NCBI GenBank assembly: GCA_030142905.1
Contig: JASJOG010000349.1
Coordinates: forward strand, 67,001 to 131,000
Reading direction: 5' to 3'
DNA: 64,000 nt
From: Heliopora coerulea
Taxonomy: Eukaryota > Cnidaria > Anthozoa > Scleralcyonacea > Helioporidae
Shown here piece by piece: positions 12,001 through 22,174 of the stretch. Position numbers and translations under genes: made by a program. Numbering within the stretch: position 1 is the stretch's first letter; every line of letters starts with the position of its first letter. Below the pieces are notes generated by a model. That model did no database searches and was not told the origin of the DNA. It was given only the letters and a program-made list of their open reading frames with translations.

Positions 12001-12158
12001 ATTAAGTATTCGGCAACTAAGGTATGTCCATACAAACAAGCATAATGTAAAGCAGTTCCCTCCATCCATCCTCCACGCTCTTCAATGTCTGCGCCATTCT
12101 CCACTGCAGCTTTAGCGCCATCCAAATCTCCTTTCTTTGCTGCCTTCCAAACAGACAT
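5779..12158 (-). CDS. Ankyrin-ROC-COR-death domain protein (ROCO family), five exons, in-frame stop in death domain
   Basis: Proposed exons, transcription order: 12158-11591, 9679-7667, 7523-7215, 6669-6613, 6083-5779. Each junction has GT-AG and is phase 1, and the joined frame runs through ankyrin repeats, a ROC Ras-like GTPase, a COR dimerisation domain, a Cys/His-rich module, an acidic linker and a death domain. ROCO proteins are large GTPases; with ankyrin and death domains a role as a cytoplasmic signalling or innate-immune adaptor is plausible, but this is inference. A TAG at 5883-5881 would end the protein at about 1049 residues, while the same frame continues as death-domain sequence to TAA at 5781-5779 (about 1083 residues). 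The start ATG has AAA before it, a favourable context. The 5' UTR and further 5' exons are not determined. Confidence 0.8.
6613..6669 (-). CDS. Exon 4: 57-nt acidic linker microexon
   Basis: Flanked by CTTTATTCAACAG and by GTAAGC. Reads GTESMEGSPIEDDTGSKET in the phase set by exons 3 and 5. Being phase 1 at both ends with 57 nt, it can be skipped without changing frame. Confidence 0.6.
7215..7523 (-). CDS. Exon 3: Cys/His-rich module
   Basis: 103 codons with phase-1 edges (acceptor TTTTTTAG, donor CACAG before GTAAGA). After a helical start (ESKDIARSVLSALHAAI) come paired cysteines in CPCYQG, CDLCLEEKTPC, RHEKEAC, DDDCVC and LECLKKEFAVC. The spacing suggests a zinc-binding or disulphide-stabilised fold. 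This kind of segment follows COR in related cnidarian proteins as I recall them; no named domain is assigned. Confidence 0.7.
7667..9679 (-). CDS. Exon 2: ROC GTPase and COR domains
   Basis: 671 codons, residues about 190-860. GTPase motifs are present in order: P-loop GQGRVGKTS (220-228), switch I STIGIEFEV (about 243), DVGGQ (442-446) and TKPD (540-543). COR sequence follows from about residue 617, with SWLVFERALDTL, a helical ITLDEARKLGEQC and the strand motif LVVLDPAWIVKLF. Between switch I and DVGGQ lies a long charged insert with a Gly/Ala/Ile-Arg repeat tract (about residues 289-392) that makes this ROC much longer than the usual 170-200 residues. Acceptor is a pyrimidine-rich tract ending ATTGTAG; the chosen donor is ATATCAG before GTGTGA, because it keeps phase 1. 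Confidence 0.85.
9680..11590 (-). other. Intron 1 of the ROCO gene, with repeats
   Basis: GT-AG intron of about 1.9 kb. It contains a 36-bp near-copy of the start of exon 2 (9873-9908), a direct duplication (9906-10042 and 10693-10831), and between the two units a LINE 3' fragment. The stretch 10840-11580 shows only a short tandem of 'gggacttctgccctta' at 11283 and 11310. Confidence 0.7.
10382..10708 (-). mobile_element. 3' fragment of a non-LTR retrotransposon (LINE)
   Basis: The open frame ends in the typical tail of CR1/L2/jockey-like reverse transcriptase proteins: a Tyr/Cys-rich lead, then TFRSSYFNRIVNLWN and a SFKLFLYK motif close to the stop. The catalytic reverse transcriptase domain is missing, consistent with 5' truncation. 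It lies in intron 1 in the same orientation as the host gene, between two copies of a 140-bp duplication. Confidence 0.65.
11591..12158 (-). CDS. Exon 1: ankyrin repeats
   Basis: Residues 1-189 begin MSVWKAAKKGDL and contain about five ankyrin repeats with the TPLHxA-type core (TALHYACLYGH, LPVHVVCSSGH, TPLHVASHNGN, LPIHSACSRGY, TPLELASRCGY) and the GADIEERGG/GAEVNCRDGDGD loop pattern. Repeats 2 and 4 and repeats 3 and 5 are nearly the same in DNA, so an internal two-repeat unit has duplicated. The exon ends in GGTGCAG followed by GTAATT, phase 1. An upstream in-frame ATG at 12215 is less likely because the 19 extra residues are not ankyrin-like. Confidence 0.85.
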
Positions 12159-13850
12159 TTTCCTATTCAAAACATACGCATTCAAATTTCGGAAAAATGG
12201 AGACCCACCCCCCACCGGTCCACCCTCACGGAGACTCCAACATTATGTTAAATTCTACAACATTTTATCTATGTGCAAGACTCCATGCTCCTTCAATGTA
12301 GGAGCTCAATGTTTAATTTCATGTTACCTATGAAGAAACAACCTAACACCCTCGATAAATATCATAATTTTATCTTATTCATGAACAAAAGGTTCATGAA
12401 CGTGTTTTTTTTTAGTTATTACTTTATTTTATTTTCATGTTTTAACTTTTTTTTCTACTGAGCATGTGCGAGAAGACAAAACGTTTCCTAATCAAGGTTC
12501 CCGATAGACTGTCGCCTGATCAGAAAATAAGTTTCGTCCCACACTCTTTTCAGACTGAAGTTTTCTTATACTAAATTTCAACTACATTCTGCAAAAAAAC
12601 CATTTTATATGAGTTGCTCCTAAATTGTATACTTCAAACAACTCGCTATTCGACTATCGACATCTTATGTCTACTTATGCAATTCAATATACGCGAGAGT
12701 CGAGCAGAGAATGCCAAGCAGTTTCAGCCATTGAAATCTCTCAGGAGGAATGAGGGGAGGAAACGTGAATTTCAGTCAATTACTCTTTACAGGAAAGAAT
12801 AATTGACTGTGGCAAACGAGTTACAAGTTACATTCCTTGGTTACCACGTCAAGTAAAGCCAAAATAAACATTGACAAGGGAAATCTTGCAATTGTTTTCG
12901 GACCATCAATCCGACTGCATAGCATATGGTTTCATGGTGTAAAATCAGTCACCCTGTAACTAGAGACGGAATACAACACTCTCCGTCTGAATGGCAAGCA
13001 GAAATACTTTGCATGAAGTGTACAGGAGACAACCAACTATGGCTATTTTTTATGTGGAAATTTTGTGACTAGTTGCAGTCAAAGTTGCCTTCCTCAAAGA
13101 AATAACTGTTTACCCGTGAAGTTACTACTTTTTTCAAGCCGGGAAGTAGCTCACAGCACTGTGCAACTGTAACACCAAAGTAGAGTGCAATGGCTCTCAG
13201 AAAAACAAGCGTTTTTAGGTTGGACAAAAGCTCAGTTAACGAGAAAAGTATTCTCGAGGTTTATCTCCTGTTGTAACTATCCTTCTAGACCCTATGGCTA
13301 AATGTATAAATTCGAGACGGATGAGCTTATTTAGATTTGTAATGTCAGTTCATAAGAAGATTTAAAGAAGGGATTGAAAATTTGATCATTTTAACACTTT
13401 ACGTATGTTTTAAACTTCTTCTTTCATACCATGATCACTGATAACGTTGATAATACAGTTGCATCAAGTTGTATCAACTTGATTGCTTAACATGTTTGAT
13501 TTCAAGTCTTGCATGGATGACCATGAATCATAAGTCCACTTCGGATGCCAATTTTTCTCAACAGTATTATCAAGGCGGCCATTTTAGGGCTTTAGAACTT
13601 CAACTATTTTCCCCTTTCGGATAATGCCTTCCACATTCAGCCTGTCCCCCTTAAATCAAAAGTACTGCATGTCAACTTGTGTACATTACGACAGTGCTAA
13701 AGTTTTAGGTGTTTTTAATAGAAAAGACCTCACCTCTTTTCGGTCTGTATCCGACTTTTTACGTCTCGGAGCAGAAAGGGTTGGTAAAACTCATACAGGA
13801 GGATTTTAATAAGAACAAAATTGTGAAAAATTTTGGATGATCCAATCAGA
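12159..13850. other. No recognisable gene upstream of the ROCO gene
   Basis: Contains the presumed promoter of the minus-strand ROCO gene. No convincing TATA box, exon, or terminal repeat was found. Confidence 0.4.
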
Positions 13851-13879
13851 AATTAAAAAAATAACCCATAGCAAATCCA

Positions 13880-14970
13880 GACTACATGCTTGGTGAATCG
13901 CGTAAAAATTTATTGACTCAATAAAAGAAAGCGGTGACGGCCGGTAGTCTTCCTGTTGGTTTGATGTCAATTTCTTTTGAATTGCATTCGGCTCCATTTA
14001 ATTCAAATTATCATTTGACAAGAACAGTTCATGTCTAAATTGCGACTAAATAAGTACAGAATAATTTCCAGGCGTTACTACTATTCTATAACATGAACAA
14101 GGAACCTGACAGTTTGAGCAACAAAATCTCATCACTTGGCAGAGATAAGCGCAGTCATAACTAAGATTACTTAAGACCATGCACTCATACGCATTGTTCT
14201 CCAGCCTGTGGTGGCATTCATTGACAATTTGCAAAATTTTCTATCCATTTTCTATCTTACTTTGCAATTCTCCAGCAATAGAGACTTAAACACCTCCGAT
14301 TACACTTTCTGTTAAATCGACACCTGACGATTGCTTCAAAGCGTCGTTTGGGAATCATATGTAATCTCTTTGCTTCAAGTTAGATCTTTCTTTTAATGCA
14401 ACATTTTAAGTGATCAATATAAATCATACTTTAATGTGAATAACATAATCCTCTTTATAAACGAGGCAGGCCTTGTCATCGTAACATTTATTTTCTTGTC
14501 TGACGTCTTTATTTAAATTAACAGTCAAACGTTATAAAACATGGATTTTCTTGATTGCATCTGTATATGTCCTAGCAATGACTACAGTTACTAAATGACG
14601 ACAACTAGGTATGGTAAGAATTAGTCGAATGAAATGAAGTACCAAAATAGGAAATTCAAAAATGAACTGAGGCAAATATTTTTATTTACCAGCAGATAAA
14701 CGTAATTTGACTATAATAGACTCAAATAGATACAGCATATCCATCTTCGCCAAATTTTCTACTGTTATGTTAGTTGCATAGCAGGAATGCCGTAATGTTG
14801 TTTAAGAAAGCTCGGAAGAATGTAAGTAAACCAAAATCTGTTGAAAACGTGAATTGTCGACAAGAGGTATACAAACATTTGCACAAAAGTAACATGGAAA
14901 ACTTTCTAACAGTCACTCAAAATATGCAAAACATTATCGAAACACAGCAGTAGTCCTTCCCTGCGTTTCT
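13880..14970 (-). repeat. Tandem segmental duplication, unit A
   Basis: Matches 16010-17310 (unit B) over its full length in the same order, with moderate divergence. Shared blocks include 'taaataagtac-gaataa', 'cttcaaagcg', and 'gttgtttaagaa'. On the minus strand small open segments with conserved cysteines persist in both units (for example KCYDDKACLVYK here and RCGSDDVACLVYE in B; AECNSKEID and VDCISKELD), suggesting decayed copies of a small Cys-containing secreted protein gene. No family is assigned. Confidence 0.55.
14046..14234 (-). pseudogene. Cys-rich coding remnant, possible secreted-protein exon
   Basis: A 62-residue open frame with ten cysteines (NECHHRLENNAYEC, LSYDCAYLC, FCCSNC, CSC). 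It lies in duplication unit A; the matching part of unit B no longer keeps this frame. The cysteine density is unusual for random AT-rich DNA, but there is no start, signal peptide or splice proof, so it may be a degenerate exon or chance. Confidence 0.3.
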
Positions 14971-15026
14971 TCTAGAGGTTTCTTCGGATACGCAACATGG
15001 AGAAGCGATAAATTTTTTTGAGCTTA

Positions 15027-15310
15027 AGCTAGTGTTACACGATGTAGTGATTTGTAAAACCTGCCTCTCAACGTTATTGCGAGACAGGTTTCATGATACA
15101 TTGCAACTAATAACACCCCTTAATGTCATAAATCTGTGTCGGTTTTCGTTGCGAGACAGGTTTCAGCAAAACTTGAAAAGTTTCAACATTCCGTAACCAT
15201 TACGAGTTTGTGTCATTGAAATTGCATCCTGTAACACCTGTCGCTTTCAACTGTCTCGCAGTGCGTTGTGAGACAGGTTTTACCAACCGTTGCATCGTGT
15301 AACACTAGCT
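15027..15310. mobile_element. MITE with 3-bp TTA target duplication (PIF/Harbinger-like)
   Basis: Ends AGCTAGTGTTACACGATG and its inverted copy, flanked on both sides by TTA (15024-15026, 15311-15313). The inverted similarity extends inward through a 'gtaaaacctg-ctc-caac' block. Internally it repeats a 'gcgagacaggttt' motif. No coding capacity. Confidence 0.8.
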
Positions 15311-16009
15311 TTACTGCTAACTGTTACTCGTTTTATATTTTATTGGTTGTCAGGTTATTCCTTACAAATAAATTGATAAACTGAAGTCAATAAAAATTCC
15401 TTTGGCGGTGGCTTATGAACCAGCAAGACTCACTTAAGATTCGAATACAAACATTTCATGAACTATAATCATTAAATTTAATTAATTAAAAAAGATGGTT
15501 AAAGAAAAGACAGTAGGGCCAGGTGAATCTCTCCTTACCCAGAACGTCTTCCTCAGTTTAGAGAAATTTTGAGAACTTCATGGGCAGTTGCGACTACCCG
15601 AACACACAAAGCCTTTTGAATGTGGCGTGAAATACTGAATGCGAGCATTAACCAGGAGCAATTTTCCTCTAATATGTTTCAGTTTATGGCCCTCGAGAAC
15701 TTGATGATGCGAGCGCTATACTCACTAGCACAACGTGAAAATGAAACCGTATATGCGCACAACAGGGGTACAACAATTATAACATTGAAAGAAATTAAAT
15801 AATTAAACGTAAAATTCAACTAATGGTTAATTTTTCCCTGTAAATTGATTATTGACATATCAACCCAACAAATTTCTCGCAAATACATCACTAACAATGT
15901 TATAGTTCTACCTGAGAGAGATAATGTAATCAACGCTGAGGAATAATGAGCCATATTTTTCGAGCATATAAAGAAAATAAGATGTGCTCTCTTTGTATTA
16001 AAAGGTGAA
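15311..16009. other. No recognisable feature between duplication units
   Basis: AT-rich sequence. A 60-codon open frame starting at 15620 has no family motifs and no conserved partner. Confidence 0.4.
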
Positions 16010-17310
16010 CCTCCTGTTGTTATTCTGTCGAGTTCCTTTGAAATGCAGTCGACTTCATTGAATTAAAAATGTCATTCGAGAGAAACTAATCATAAACAAA
16101 ATTATTTTGATTAAATAAGTACGGAATAAATCCCAAGCGTTGTTGGCGTTCCTCAATAAGAGCAAAGTACGTGACATTTTGACAACCAGACTTTCTTCAC
16201 CCGTCAGGAAAAAGCCCAATCCTAAAATCTTTTCAGCCCACTCCTGTGTTGTTTTCCTATTGATATATTCATTAACGATTTAGCGGAGTTTCTATCAAGC
16301 CAGGATTAGAAATGCAGAATGTGGTCATAGAAGACAAAATTTGGCACATTTTTTGCTCTAGTAATAACTTATATCCGGAGAACTTTTCTTAAGTTTATAA
16401 TTCTGCAGCAACGATAACGAGTTTCATGCTATTGGCATTTCACGGTCTGTTAAATGGACACACAAACCCCGTTTACGGTGTTAACAATTTGGGTACAGCA
16501 CTGCTAAAATTTTCGCACAGGTTCTGCTATTTTTGAGTACATTTTCACAGTGTAAAGAATGTGGACTTGTTAAAATTTGGTACCCGTGGCTAAAACTTTA
16601 TCGATGCCGAGCACCTCTGTATAATATGTAGGTTTCGGCACAGCTAATTTGCCGTGTCATTACCAAAATTTGCCGTGCAACGGGGTTACAGTTGTTACTT
16701 CAAAGCGTTGTTTGAAACTCGCTTTCATCTTTTTCATCCAAGTAACATGTTTCCTTAAGCGTAACAGTTCCTTAAGCAATAATACCGTACAATATAGTCA
16801 ATAATCTCGTTAACTTCATAAACTAAACAGGCAACGTCATCACTACCACATCTGTTATCTCTTCTGATGTCGTAATTTCAGTCAAATGTTTTCTAAACAT
16901 GGTCTTTCTTCATCAAGCTGTATACGTCAAGCAACTGTTACGGTTTATTAATGATGATATTCAGCTACGGTGAGAATGAATTGTCTGAAAATAAGACTTT
17001 AAGTGGAGTGTTAAAGTCTACATGCAGACAAATGTTTTAATTCTTTAATATTTGTGCATCAAACTTGCAGTAATGCAGCACATACGTCCTCTCTAAATTT
17101 GTCACTTTCATACAAGATATAAGGCAAGAATAACTTACCGTTGTTTAAGAAGACGAGGAAGAATAGAACTAAACCAAAATTTGATGTAAAATTAAACTTG
17201 AAAGTTGAGATATACTAAAATACTGATTAAAGTAATTCGAAAGAATTCCTTGTAGTGGAGTCAAATATTCAAAATATTTTGAAAACACAGCAGTCGACCT
17301 TTGTGTCTTC
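16010..17310 (-). repeat. Tandem segmental duplication, unit B
   Basis: Partner of 13880-14970, longer because it carries the MITE at 16465-16687. On the minus strand it retains a hydrophobic, signal-peptide-like segment (FGLVLFFLVFLNNG, around 17145-17190) followed directly by a good splice donor (GTAAGT), and a RCGSDDVACLVYE segment near 16840. Unit A has lost the hydrophobic pattern at the same place. This fits first-exon and inner-exon remnants of a small secreted protein gene. Confidence 0.5.
16465..16687. mobile_element. MITE with ends AACCCCGTTTAC, family copy 1
   Basis: The ends are inverted copies (AACCCCGTTTAC / GTGCAACGGGGTT) flanked by ACA on both sides. The empty site is preserved in duplication unit A near 14317, and removing the element plus one ACA restores exactly the unit A length. 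The copy at 56607-56810 shares the ends and an internal 'gccgagcacctctgtat' motif. Non-coding. Confidence 0.8.
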
Positions 17311-18890
17311 CTCGAGTTTGATAGATAACATCATAATGGGTTATGAACCTACAACGGGAACACTGTTCCGGTAGTGGGAATTAACTCGGTAATATGTTCA
17401 GGAGCGTTGGATGTAAACCAGGCCAGCGAGGGCAGAATCGCGAGAAAATGTTCACCTTCACTTGACCTAGCAAACAAGCAAATGGAAATTTTTAATTCAA
17501 TATGAGAAGCCGTCCAACTGTGTTCATTAAATTAACATCCTAAATTGGAGATGCACACAGTAAACGTTTGTCAGTAAGTCAACAATAATAATGGTATCTC
17601 AACGTATACTTTAATTTTAGTGTGTCCTAGCTGTAGCATTTGAGTTTTGCCAATCTTTGGGAAAAATGAAACCAGATCTTTTAATGGTTTTACTTTGTCT
17701 ACCAGATTTAGTTACAGTGATAAAATAAATTAAAATCTAAGTATAAGATATCGTGATGGCACCATCGCTTCTTCTTATTGAGTGGTGCACCTGTAACCAC
17801 CGGCAAACGGGAGAGGGGGCATCTGTCTTTGGATTCTCCCGTAGTTGCGGCGCACATTTATGTTATAGTGACCAAGAACGAACCTAAAAGAGACAGGCTG
17901 TCGAAGTTTGACTGACAGAAAATAGGTGTCCGGAATATTTTCGATTACCTGGCTATAACATTTTAAGTAAATTTTTCGTAGGTTTGTGAAACACCAGAGA
18001 GAACTTTTACCCTTTAATCAAACGCTACGAAGAGCAACTAAAGAAATTCACTTTCACCTCGTTTTCCAAAGGCTTTTCTCGATGTTTAATTATTGGTCAA
18101 ATTTTCTCTCTCGTGTGTGGTGCATTACTGGATTTTCAACACATTTCTTTCGTTAGTAATTTATTTCAAGACCATATGTTACAGTGACCACGAAGGAACC
18201 CGATTGTGTGGCTTTGGAAAGGGGGCCAGCACAAAACAGATACAGTGGCCATTTTACAAACTCTGCCAGTAACATTTTAAAGAAAATAACAAACGAGTGG
18301 TCTAGAGGATAATGAACAGGAAATGTAATTTATTGGAACTTTCTTACCTGGAGCCCGATGTACGAGACCTGGATAGCTTCTCGCACGGTCAAGCCCCAGT
18401 GAGTGACCAGCGGTAACCATGTTAAGAACTGTAGAACCTAAATCATGTGCCCCGAAATTGCTCTGTCTAGAAGATATGTCGCAGGTTCGATAAAATTTAA
18501 GTTACATAGTTCAAACAATCGATACAACTGCTTACTCACTGGATCTTGTCAGTCAGATAAATTATCAGGGCTTCAAACAACTCGCCCGAGGTATCAGTTC
18601 TTCAAAGATCGTTTCGGCTAACTTGATGAGATAAAACCTTAATGGATTAAGAATACGTCTATTATATAATAATTTATCTTTAATTTATTTAAATTAAATA
18701 ATTCCAGCTAGTTCCTTAGAAGTAATTTGAGACTTTTTTCGCACTAAAATTTTTAAAATTTTTAGGATTAACTCTCTCTGATCAGTACCGGACTTTTCAG
18801 TTTTACTCTGGTCAATGCCAGACGACTTTACTCGTCAAGGAGAGACATCTCGGACAGGAAAGGGTTAACAGTATTCTGAACAACTGTCCC
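17311..18890. other. Intergenic; weak direct duplication
   Basis: 17858-17970 and 18173-18285 share a 'tatgtta-agtgacca-gaa' start and a 'taacattttaa' end, an old tandem duplication of about 115 bp. No gene is supported. Confidence 0.3.
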
Positions 18891-18894
18891 TTGA

Positions 18895-19046
18895 AGTAAT
18901 ATTTCAAGTACGAGTTGGTGTTCTTACTCCGATTTCTAGATACCGAGAAACGAGTTGAGAAAAGAGGCGAAGCCGAGTTTTTTTTAACAAGTTTCGAGGT
19001 ATCTAGAAATCGGAGGAAGAACACTAAACGAGTGTTTGAAATTACT
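18895..19046. repeat. Large hairpin (snap-back) repeat
   Basis: Left arm 18895-18944 and right arm 18998-19046 are inverted copies of about 50 bp, exact over the inner 'ccgatttctagatacc'. The loop is about 53 bp and holds short 'cgag' repeats. It looks like a small foldback element. Confidence 0.7.
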
Positions 19047-19350
19047 TCTCAAACGAACCATAATTTTAGGCGAAAATCCAGCCGAAAGTTGGAAAAATTC
19101 AGCTGCAATCTTCCTCCGATTTCTAAATACTGATTATGTATTTCTTTTGTTTTTTCTTCGTGAATTATTAATAAGTTTGAGAAGGAAAGATGCATCTTAT
19201 TCATAGGCGTACGCGACCTAATGATTTGGGGGGAGTGGGTGGGAGGGCATGGATAGTCTGCCCGAACCACTCTGCTCGAATGGTTAGTGAGAAAAAACCT
19301 AGGAATAAGAATTTCATACTGCACACGGTATATATATGGCAACCTGAATA

Positions 19351-21215
19351 GATAGATAGATAGAAGAACTTTATTTACCCACGCTAACATCGTCAGTATG
19401 AAACTGATTTCCACGATGGGCGTGCACATGAACATTATAAGCTACTACAAAAGTATAGTAAATTGTTACAAAAGTTTTAGAAATTATTATAATACAGAAG
19501 ATAAAATCATTAGGGATTACTATTACACTAGAAAAAGTTCATGAGAGAAAGAGTTCAAAGATTGAAAGTAATATAATTATAAGTTTATGATTGTTCTATT
19601 TACAGTTGTATCCTCTGAATTTAGGCTAGAGAATAGTATGAGCAGTAAGTTTTCTTTTAAAACAAGTAAATGATTTTGTCGCTCTAAGCTCTTCTGGTAA
19701 TGAATTCCATATCGAACCCCCATTAAACATAAAGCTCTTTTTCATATTGTTTGTACAAGGTTTAGGCAAACAAAGTGTGCCTGAGTTGTTCCGAAGATTG
19801 TATTTTATCAATTCATTTTTGAATGTAAAGAGTTCACCGAGGCAGTGTGGTCCCAAGTTATTTAATATTTTAAACATTGTTTTGGCTTTAGTTTTAATTC
19901 GTTGTTCTTTTAGAGGTTCCCACCCCAGCATGCTCAGAACAGTTTCTTGGTTTACCTCATTAGGTATATTTGCTATAATTCGAGCAGCTCTGTTGTGAAG
20001 TCTCTGAAGGCGTGTGGATTGTGTCTCTCCAAATACATTCCAAACTTCAGAGCAGTAGTTAAAGTGGGGTTGAATAATAGCATTATATACTGACCGAATT
20101 GTGTTTTGATCAACAAAATCTCGCAAACGTTTAAGGGCATATATTCCAGATGATACTTTCTTGCATATGTTGTCAGTATTGCTTTTCCAAGACAAATGCT
20201 GGTCAAGAATTACGCCTAGAATTTTGCTTTCAGAGACTTGTTTAATTTGTTTATCCTCGATATTGATTATAGGTTGTTTATCAGAAATTTTATTTAATAT
20301 TGGTTTAGTCCCAATTAACATAAATTTAGTTTTTGCAACATTCAGGCTGAGTTTGTTTGATATAAGCCATTTCCGAAGTCTTTCTAAATCTGAATTCACT
20401 GCATCCTCAACCTCATTCAGTGAGTTACCAGCTGCTGTAATATTTGTATCATCTGCAAATAACCGGGGTTTAGTTTGAGCAAGACATGATGGCAGATCAT
20501 TTATGTAAAGCAAAAAGAACAGGGGACCCAAAATAGAGCCTTGTGGTACTCCACATTTAATATTACATTCAGATGAGATAGATACATTCACTTCACATTT
20601 CTGTTTACGATTAGTTAAGTAGGACTTAAGAAGGGAGTAGGCATTACCTTTGATTCCATATAGTGATAACTTATCCAGTAAAATTTGGTGGTTAACAGTA
20701 TCAAAGGCCTTTTTTAGGTCTATGAATACAATAAGATTAAACAATTTTCTATCCATGTTTATGTACCAGTCATTAGTACAATCTAGTAAGGCTGTAGCAG
20801 TTGAATGGAGCTCACGGAAGCCAAACTGATGTTCAGAAAACAGATTATTTGTTTGTAAATAATCATGTAATTGGTTGTAGATAATTCGTTCCATGACTTT
20901 GCTTATGGCAGGTAGAATTGAAGTAGGCCGATAATTACCTGGTAGGTTTCGATTACCATTTTTAAAAAGTGGAATTACTTTTGCCATTTTCCAGTCATTG
21001 GGGAAGGTGCATAAAGTAATACTTTGATTGAAAATGTATGTTAGCGAATCTGAAATCATGGGTGCTGCAATTTTCATAATTTTACTGGACATTTTATCAA
21101 TTCCAGTAGACTTATTACCCGATAATCGAGATAGTAACTGACACACGTTATTTACAGTAACTGGTTTGAATGAAGTAAACTCAGATTTAGTTGTCTTAAT
21201 GAATTGTTTATAATT
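19351..21215 (-). mobile_element. CR1/L2-like LINE, 5'-truncated
   Basis: A single open frame (21215-19626) encodes a reverse transcriptase: KSTGIDKMSSKI and the GNYRPTSIL block, FDTVNHQILL, GVPQGSILGPLFFLLYIND, the catalytic FADDT, then the thumb and a C-terminal tail with YNLRNNSG and WNSLPEELR. No endonuclease domain is present and a stop codon at 21216-21218 closes the frame, so the element is 5'-truncated as usual for LINEs. Its 3' end, on the minus strand, runs out in a TCTA microsatellite (19351-19366), a typical CR1/L2-type tail. It sits inside the TIR element 19202-21407. Confidence 0.85.
19626..21215 (-). CDS. Reverse transcriptase ORF of the LINE (partial)
   Basis: About 530 codons without internal stops; catalytic aspartates are kept in FADDT, and the palm and thumb motifs are in order. 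The N-terminal part, including the apurinic endonuclease that would nick target DNA, is missing, so it cannot drive its own retrotransposition. The open frame implies a fairly recent insertion. No own start codon is convincing; the first open codon is at 21215. Confidence 0.8.
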   Translation of the reverse strand, partial: NYKQFIKTTKSEFTSFKPVTVNNVCQLLSRLSGNKSTGIDKMSSKIMKIAAPMISDSLTYIFNQSITLCTFPNDWKMAKVIPLFKNGNRNLPGNYRPTSILPAISKVMERIIYNQLHDYLQTNNLFSEHQFGFRELHSTATALLDCTNDWYINMDRKLFNLIVFIDLKKAFDTVNHQILLDKLSLYGIKGNAYSLLKSYLTNRKQKCEVNVSISSECNIKCGVPQGSILGPLFFLLYINDLPSCLAQTKPRLFADDTNITAAGNSLNEVEDAVNSDLERLRKWLISNKLSLNVAKTKFMLIGTKPILNKISDKQPIINIEDKQIKQVSESKILGVILDQHLSWKSNTDNICKKVSSGIYALKRLRDFVDQNTIRSVYNAIIQPHFNYCSEVWNVFGETQSTRLQRLHNRAARIIANIPNEVNQETVLSMLGWEPLKEQRIKTKAKTMFKILNNLGPHCLGELFTFKNELIKYNLRNNSGTLCLPKPCTNNMKKSFMFNGGSIWNSLPEELRATKSFTCFKRKLTAHTIL

Positions 21216-21407
21216 TTAATTGGTTGTACCAATCTCATTTGGTTGTACCAATTTCATCGTCACCGATTTTTGAAAATTTTTGTTTTAATCACGCTTAGAA
21301 ATTTATTTTTCCCAATTCTGCCTGAGTTATTTGCCCGAATCTGGCTCTCTCCAAATTTTCTTTTGTGGGGCAGTTGCCTCTTACCCCGGCCGGCCCGTAC
21401 GCCTATG

Positions 21408-21900
21408 ACCTTATTCCATATCTCTTTGCATGTAAATGCTTTCGCCAACGAGAGAAAATTTAAGTTGTTTTGATAATTATAGGAGTGAGAATGGTCGTTT
21501 AGCTTCGTAGAGTGCGCGCTTTGTAACCTCACCATTAGTGGTTTTAGGATTTGAAAAATGAGAGGGGGCAGTGGTGAGTTTGCACAGAGTGAATGGAAGT
21601 ATTACCTGAAAATGAAACAAAATGGATGGGCATATTTGAATTCTTATGAGGAGTTAGCGCTGGGAACAAATTATTGCGGGTTCCGATTACAACTCACAAG
21701 ATGGGTGCGCATTAGTAAGTGCCCACTTTACTTTAATTTGCTTACATTTATTTTAGCACAGTAGCCTGTTCAGTTTCCTGTTTTTCAAAGGGCCGTGCAT
21801 CTATTTACTATATATAATACTTAATTTTTAATAACTATATTCACATCTAAAAACTTTTACAATTTTTTTTATGTATACTAGACGGTAATTATTAATGGTA
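21408..21900. other. No recognisable feature
   Basis: Short intergenic stretch beside the TIR element; a 68-codon open frame at 21558 has no motif. Confidence 0.35.
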
Positions 21901-21934
21901 GAAGACTAATGCCTAATATAATTTATATAAATAT

Positions 21935-22135
21935 TTATCTGTTTATGAAGCTTTTTAAAGAAGGTGTATAGATATTTTCTACTATATCATCAGGTAGACT
22001 ATTCCAGAGCTTTGAGGCAGGATATATAAATGTGGATTTTAAGAAATTAGTGTTGGGCTTCGGGAAATAAAGCTTTTTGTCATTACTTCTCAGGTAACCG
22101 TGAAGAGACTTGGGTTGAAAAATCAAGAATTTCAT
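21935..22135 (-). mobile_element. LINE 3' fragment (reverse transcriptase C-terminus)
   Basis: The frame encodes LRSNDKKLYFPKPNTNFLK followed by SKLWNSLPDDIV and SLKSFINR, the C-terminal signature of CR1/L2-like reverse transcriptases. Everything upstream is missing. It differs from the LINE at 19351-21215, so it is a separate family or an old relative. Confidence 0.65.
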
Positions 22136-22174
22136 TTACCTGATATCCTCTCACCTCAGAATCACGATAATCCT

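Larger units (their letters stand above)
19202..21407. mobile_element. TIR element with ends CATAGGCGTACG, hAT-like
   Basis: Left end CATAGGCGTACGCGACC and right end the inverted CATAGGCGTACGGGCC, flanked by near-identical 8-bp duplications ATCTTATT (19194-19201) and ACCTTATT (21408-21415), which suggests a hAT-type transposase in trans. Nearly all of the interior is occupied by a LINE inserted later, leaving about 150-190 bp of the host element at each side. The split element at 27307-29241 has related ends. Confidence 0.7.

Noticed and set aside
17430..18440. Possible two-exon minus-strand gene joining a donor at about 18350 to an acceptor at about 17468
   Set aside because: The splice sites look good and the frame is open for about 50 codons, but the peptide has no recognisable pattern and the pair could be chance.
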